Assembly: GCA_947652925.1 (NCBI GenBank)
Contig: CANTEW010000001.1
Span: 108,406-172,405, forward strand
DNA length: 64,000 nt
Direction: 5' to 3'
Source: an uncultured Lachnospiraceae bacterium
GTDB lineage: Bacteria > Bacillota > Clostridia > Lachnospirales > Lachnospiraceae
This document shows positions 60,349-64,000 of the stretch, in pieces (the first letter of the stretch is position 1; every line of letters begins with the position of its first letter). The notes below the pieces were generated by a model. The model was not told where the DNA came from. It did not search any database and saw nothing but the letters and a program-made list of their open reading frames with translations. The translations under genes and the position numbers were made by a program.

Positions 60349-62528
60349 ACTCTTTCAGGTCATACTCCTCTGTCAGCGCATATCCCACCGACATGATCAC
60401 GCCGCCCTCGATCTGTCCCTCAATGGATAAGGGATTGACTGCCTTTCCCACATCATGGGCTGCGACCACCTTCTCTATCTTCCCCTCTCCATCCAACACA
60501 CAGACCTGCGTCGCATAGCCATAAGCCACATGGGATACCGGATTCGGTATATCTGCCCCTAATGGATCTGTCTTAGCCAGATATTCCCCATAATACTCTC
60601 TTCCCTCTAACTCTGCAAGCGTGTGATCAGCCTTGTCCTTGTTGAACAGCTCACAAGCCCACCGTGCCGCCTCCCCGGTCACCAGTGTTTGCCTAGAACC
60701 GGAGGTAGTGCCGGAATCGGGCGCATTGATCGTATTGGCAGTATCGTATATGATCTCATCCCGGCTCAGCCCGGTAGCTTCCACCACCATCTGCACCAGG
60801 ACAGTCCCCAGCCCCTGCCCGATACAGGAGACGCCGGAACGGATATGCAGCTTCCCATCTACTACTGCCAGGATGACCCTCCCATGATCCGGGATGCCCA
60901 CGCCCACACCTGCGTTTTTCATAGCACAGGCGATACCTGCGTATTTATTGTTTTCAAACACCCCTTTTACTGCTTCCAGAGTCTCTGCCAACCCGGTGGA
61001 TACATCCACGATCTGTCCATTTGGCAATTCCTGTCCTGGGCGGATGGCGTTGCGCCAGCGGATCTCCCAGGGACTGATCCCTACCTGCTCCGCAAGCTTT
61101 GTCAGCATCATCTCCATGGCAAAACAAATCTGGGTCACACCGAACCCCCGGAAAGCCCCTGCCGGAGGATCGTTCGTATAATAAGCCTTCCCATCGATCT
61201 CAAAGTCCTGGTAGTTATACGGCCCCGCCGCATGGGTGCAGGCCCGCTCCAATACCGGACCGCCCAGCGAGGCATATGCTCCCGTATCCGCGATGACAGA
61301 GGCTTTCACCCCCTGGATGATCCCCTCCTCATCACATCCCACCGTAAACTCCATATCCATGGGATGACGCTTCGGATGGATGAGGATACTCTCCTGACGC
61401 GTCAGCTTCACCTTCACCGGCCGTCTGGACAGCCATGCCGCCAAAACCGCCGCCCACCAGCTTATTGACCACCCGGACCTTCTCATTGGGAAGCCCCAGC
61501 ATCTCTGCACATTCATGCTGGGTGGCGTATGTACCCTGATCCGTGGAATAGATCAGCACCCCATCCTCGTAAGGCATAGCGATGGCGCATTCCGGCTCCA
61601 GAAATGCATGCTCCGTGTAGGGTGTATGGAATCTCTGCGTATAGACATATCTTGGTCTGGCGATCGCTCTTTCAGCATCTCCCCGGGACACATGCTTATG
61701 TGCAAGGAGATTTCCACCTTCATGGAGCTTCGGTGCATCCTCTTTCATCGCCTCGCATGGACTGCTGATAAAGGGCAGTCTCTCGTATGTGACTTTGACC
61801 AGTCTCTTCACCCTCTCCAGGATCTCCAGTGTCTCCGCCGCCACCAGAGCTGCTGCATCGCCCAGATAACGGGTACATCCTCCCACTGGCATCATTGTAT
61901 CCCAGTCCTGCACCAGATGGCCCACCTTCACATCCCCTGGGATATCAGCCGCCGTATAGACACCGATCACGCCTGGGGGAGCCTCCGCCCGCTCTGTATC
62001 AATGGCCAGCACCCTTGCCCTGGGATATCTGGAACGGACAGCACTGGCATAGATCATCCCCTCTACCTCCATATCGTCTACATATTCCCCATAGCCCAGC
62101 GTCTTTTCCCGGGCATCGATCCGCTGTACCCGCTCGCCTAATCTCCATCCGGATCCATTCTTCGGGATATCTCCTCCTTCCCGTTTGATCTTAGCGGCCA
62201 GACTCACCGCATCGATGATCTTCTTGTACCCGGTACAGCGGCAGATATTATTGCGCAGGGCATAGGCGATCTCTTTTCTGGTGGGATCCACATTCTCATC
62301 CAGCAGAGCTTTTGCGCAGATGACCATACCCGGTATACAGAAACCGCACTGCACCGCCCCTGCATCCGCAAATGCATACGCATACAGTTCCTTTTCTCTT
62401 TCTGAAAGACCTTCCACCGTCAGGATCCTTCTCCCATCCATCATGGACAATGTGGGGATGCAGGCTTTCACCGCTGTCCCATCCCCTTCCACCTGATACC
62501 ATACATCATTTACATAAAACCCATACAT
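60275..62528 (-). pseudogene. Xanthine dehydrogenase-type molybdenum hydroxylase, multiply deleted
   Basis: The frames encode a fused Fe-S/molybdopterin hydroxylase (purine or aldehyde oxidation). The start (62528, with AGGAGGAAG) is followed by MYGFYVNDVWYQVEGDG and then jumps to TAVKACIPTL: the plant-type [2Fe-2S] Cys cluster is deleted in frame. The second Fe-S helical domain (VQCGFCIPGM, NNICRCTGY) and the molybdopterin domain follow. After VGGGFGG a short deletion shifts the frame; coding resumes as RRPVKVKLTRQESILIHPKRHP (61450 to 60340). The C-terminus after EEYDLKEC is gone and replaced by unrelated codons running into rnfB. It resembles the selenium-dependent hydroxylase group. Not functional. 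Confidence 0.8.
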
Positions 62529-62680
62529 CTGAAATACTTCCTCCTGATAGATCGACTATTCGATCAAATCTATTGATCCTATTATACCATATCCTCAGCC
62601 AACGTCAAGGGATCGATAGGGAAACGCATTCCCCTATCAACACCTTTTTGCCGCAGTGACCCCTAAATGTCCATCTTACA

Positions 62681-63199
62681 TCACAGTCCACGATAATCTT
62701 TGTGATAATTGGCATACAACCAGCGGCGGGCACGGCTGAGCCTCATCCGCAGGCCCATCTCAGTCATCCCGTAGTCTTTGGCTACATCCCTGACCGGTTC
62801 ATTTTCTACGACAACTCTCATCATCAGATCATACCACATGGGATTATGGTCTCTTAATCTATCCAGCAGAAAATCGCGGAACTCTTTCCTGCTGTTCTCA
62901 TTTTCCGCTTCTACCAGGCATTCCTCCACCAGTGTCCGTTCTATCTTTTCTTTGATCACAGGTATCTCATTTTTCCGATATGACTTTCTCCAGAAATCGA
63001 TCGTTGTCCTATAGGTGTTCCTCAAGATCCATCCTTTTATCAGTTCCTCATCCAAGCCTTCGATCTTCTTATGGAGCTTAATATAAACTTCCTGGCAGAC
63101 ATCCTGTGCAAGACCATAATCCTGCAAGATATCATAAGCTAAATGCAGTACTAACTTATGGTAATCTTCATAAAGCTGGTCGAAACTCTCCTTCTTCAT
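62681..63199 (-). CDS. ECF-like RNA polymerase sigma factor, second copy
   Basis: A 172-aa paralogue of the sigma factor at 2602-3123: region 2 (~10-80: YEDYHKLVLHLAYDILQDY, AQDVCQEVYIKLHKKI) and region 4 with MWYDLMMRVVV and RMRLSRARRWL. Both copies begin with the same ACAAAAG-ATG context. This copy has AGGGATAGG upstream and stands alone; no anti-sigma factor is adjacent. Its regulon is unknown. Confidence 0.8.
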   Translation of the reverse strand: MKKESFDQLYEDYHKLVLHLAYDILQDYGLAQDVCQEVYIKLHKKIEGLDEELIKGWILRNTYRTTIDFWRKSYRKNEIPVIKEKIERTLVEECLVEAENENSRKEFRDFLLDRLRDHNPMWYDLMMRVVVENEPVRDVAKDYGMTEMGLRMRLSRARRWLYANYHKDYRGL

Positions 63200-63440
63200 C
63201 TTTTGTCACCTATCCCTGGATCCCTCCGCAAATATATATTATGATCAGAATATCAAAAATACATGACTCTTGACAGACCGATCATATCATTGATTATAGC
63301 ACCGCTCATGATCTGAGCGCAACTCAATTATAAACGAGGAGACCCATAAATAAAGATAAATAACAGTTTTAAAACAACCTCTCCTATGATATGATATAAA
63401 ACATAACACATGTGGCAAAACTAAATGAAAGGAGAGAAAA

Positions 63441-63950
63441 ATGCCGCCAAGGTTCAAAGAAGATCTGAAAAAAGAACGGATCGGTGGGAAGATCTATTAT
63501 ATGCCGCCAGGCGGATTTGACCACGCGCCTGTAAACGCAAATATCTATCGATCCATAAGCCGCCAGCTAAAAGGAAGTCTATGCCTTCCATACATGGAAA
63601 ATCTGCATCTATATTTTGAAGACGGCAGCTATCTTGTCCCAGATATCCTTATCATATGCGACCGAAGACAGATCACACCAAATGGATACAATGGGATCCC
63701 CGGATTTATCGCCGAAACACTGAGTCCATCCACAGCGAAAAAAGACCGGGGAGAAAAAATGGGACTTTATTGTAAAAAAGGAGTTGGAGAATACTGGATC
63801 GTCGACCCCCGTTCCAGATCGCTGGAGATCTACTATCTGGAGGATGGACAATATATATTGCAGGATTCTCTCATGTTAAAAGAAGATGAAGAAGATGAAT
63901 ATTATAATGCAGACACAGAGATCTCTTTACAGGCGTTTCCCAATGGGTAG
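63441..63950 (+). CDS. Uma2 family (DUF820) nuclease-like protein
   Basis: A 169-aa protein of the Uma2/DUF820 family, a PD-(D/E)XK restriction-like fold. Catalytic elements: LVPDILII (Asp, ~71) and IAETLSPSTAKKDRGEKM (Glu, ~92), then GVGEYWIVDPRSRSLEIY (~114). The length is slightly below the usual ~185 aa. AAAGGAGAG precedes the ATG. The family is often found near mobile or stress genes; activity is unproven. It is the last gene before the window edge. Confidence 0.88.
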   Translation: MPPRFKEDLKKERIGGKIYYMPPGGFDHAPVNANIYRSISRQLKGSLCLPYMENLHLYFEDGSYLVPDILIICDRRQITPNGYNGIPGFIAETLSPSTAKKDRGEKMGLYCKKGVGEYWIVDPRSRSLEIYYLEDGQYILQDSLMLKEDEEDEYYNADTEISLQAFPNG

Positions 63951-64000
63951 TGTAAAAAAGTTTGTGTCTTTGGTAAAAAATGGCTCCTTTTTGGTAAGGA

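Noticed and set aside
60623-61468. Long open frame of 281 codons antisense to the xanthine dehydrogenase relic
   Set aside because: It lacks a ribosome binding site and any recognisable domain, and its openness follows from the codon pattern of the real gene on the other strand.
1-64000. CRISPR arrays, tRNA, rRNA, tmRNA genes and prophage modules
   Set aside because: I scanned for regularly spaced direct repeats, conserved tRNA arms and phage structural or lysis genes and saw none in the window.

Overview
The window looks like chromosomal DNA of a flagellated, spore-forming member of the Lachnospiraceae (Clostridium cluster XIVa). The basis is sporulation genes (spoIID, a spoIIQ homologue, spoVT), Lachnospiraceae-type hypothetical families (DUF4317, DUF951), a class B sortase, a flagellin locus, a dapA gene under a lysine riboswitch, and low-to-mid GC content with strong AGGAGG ribosome binding sites. 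GATC is strikingly over-represented in the core genes. No species can be named from the sequence alone.

Layout. 1-6.1 kb: end of a cardiolipin synthase, murG, a small ECF-like sigma factor with a HIT protein, spoIID, a spoIIQ homologue broken by an amber codon, and a GIY-YIG protein. 6.1-14 kb: DUF4317 protein, the TrkA/TrkH potassium uptake pair, hemolysin III, spoVT, a VanY-type carboxypeptidase, and nicotinate phosphoribosyltransferase with a long leader. 14-22.4 kb: DUF2115-like protein, mnmM-like methyltransferase with a deoxyinosine glycosylase, the rpsF-ssb-rpsR operon, a secreted DUF5722 glycosidase-like protein, sirtuin, sortase B and thymidylate kinase. 22.4-34.2 kb: a His/Cys-rich P1B metal ATPase, HPF, a CAP/Ig-like secreted protein, a eukaryotic-type HisA, dapB-dapA with lysine riboswitch, a two-component system, trmL and a HypE/PurM-like protein. 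34.3-38.4 kb: TerD-AIM24 pair and an AgrA/AgrC-like LytTR/GHKL pair. 38.4-47.8 kb: an accessory zone made of a ruined NRPS gene, relics or copies of six insertion sequences (IS630, IS66, two IS4-like, ISAs1, IS701), and an AT-rich gene with an 11-G tract. 47.8-51 kb: an ABC exporter with a frameshifted DUF4097 lipoprotein, and a flavodoxin. 52-60 kb: flagellin followed by four co-directional glycosyltransferase/methyltransferase genes, which I read as a flagellin glycan locus. 60-64 kb: a multiply deleted xanthine dehydrogenase pseudogene merged with an rnfB tail, a second copy of the sigma factor, and a Uma2 nuclease.

Three families of short dispersed repeats thread through the window. The most interesting is a ~197-bp element present three times, each time just 3' of a + strand gene. 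Its hairpins show compensatory base changes between copies while its reading frame is not conserved, so it behaves like a structured RNA/DNA element and not like a gene. The second family is a TA-flanked MITE sharing its ends with the IS630 copy in this window. The third is another TA-type MITE with a strong GC-rich central hairpin. Recent decay (spoIIQ, xdh/rnfB, NRPS, DUF4097, several IS) indicates a genome in which mobile elements and small deletions are actively remodelling accessory functions.
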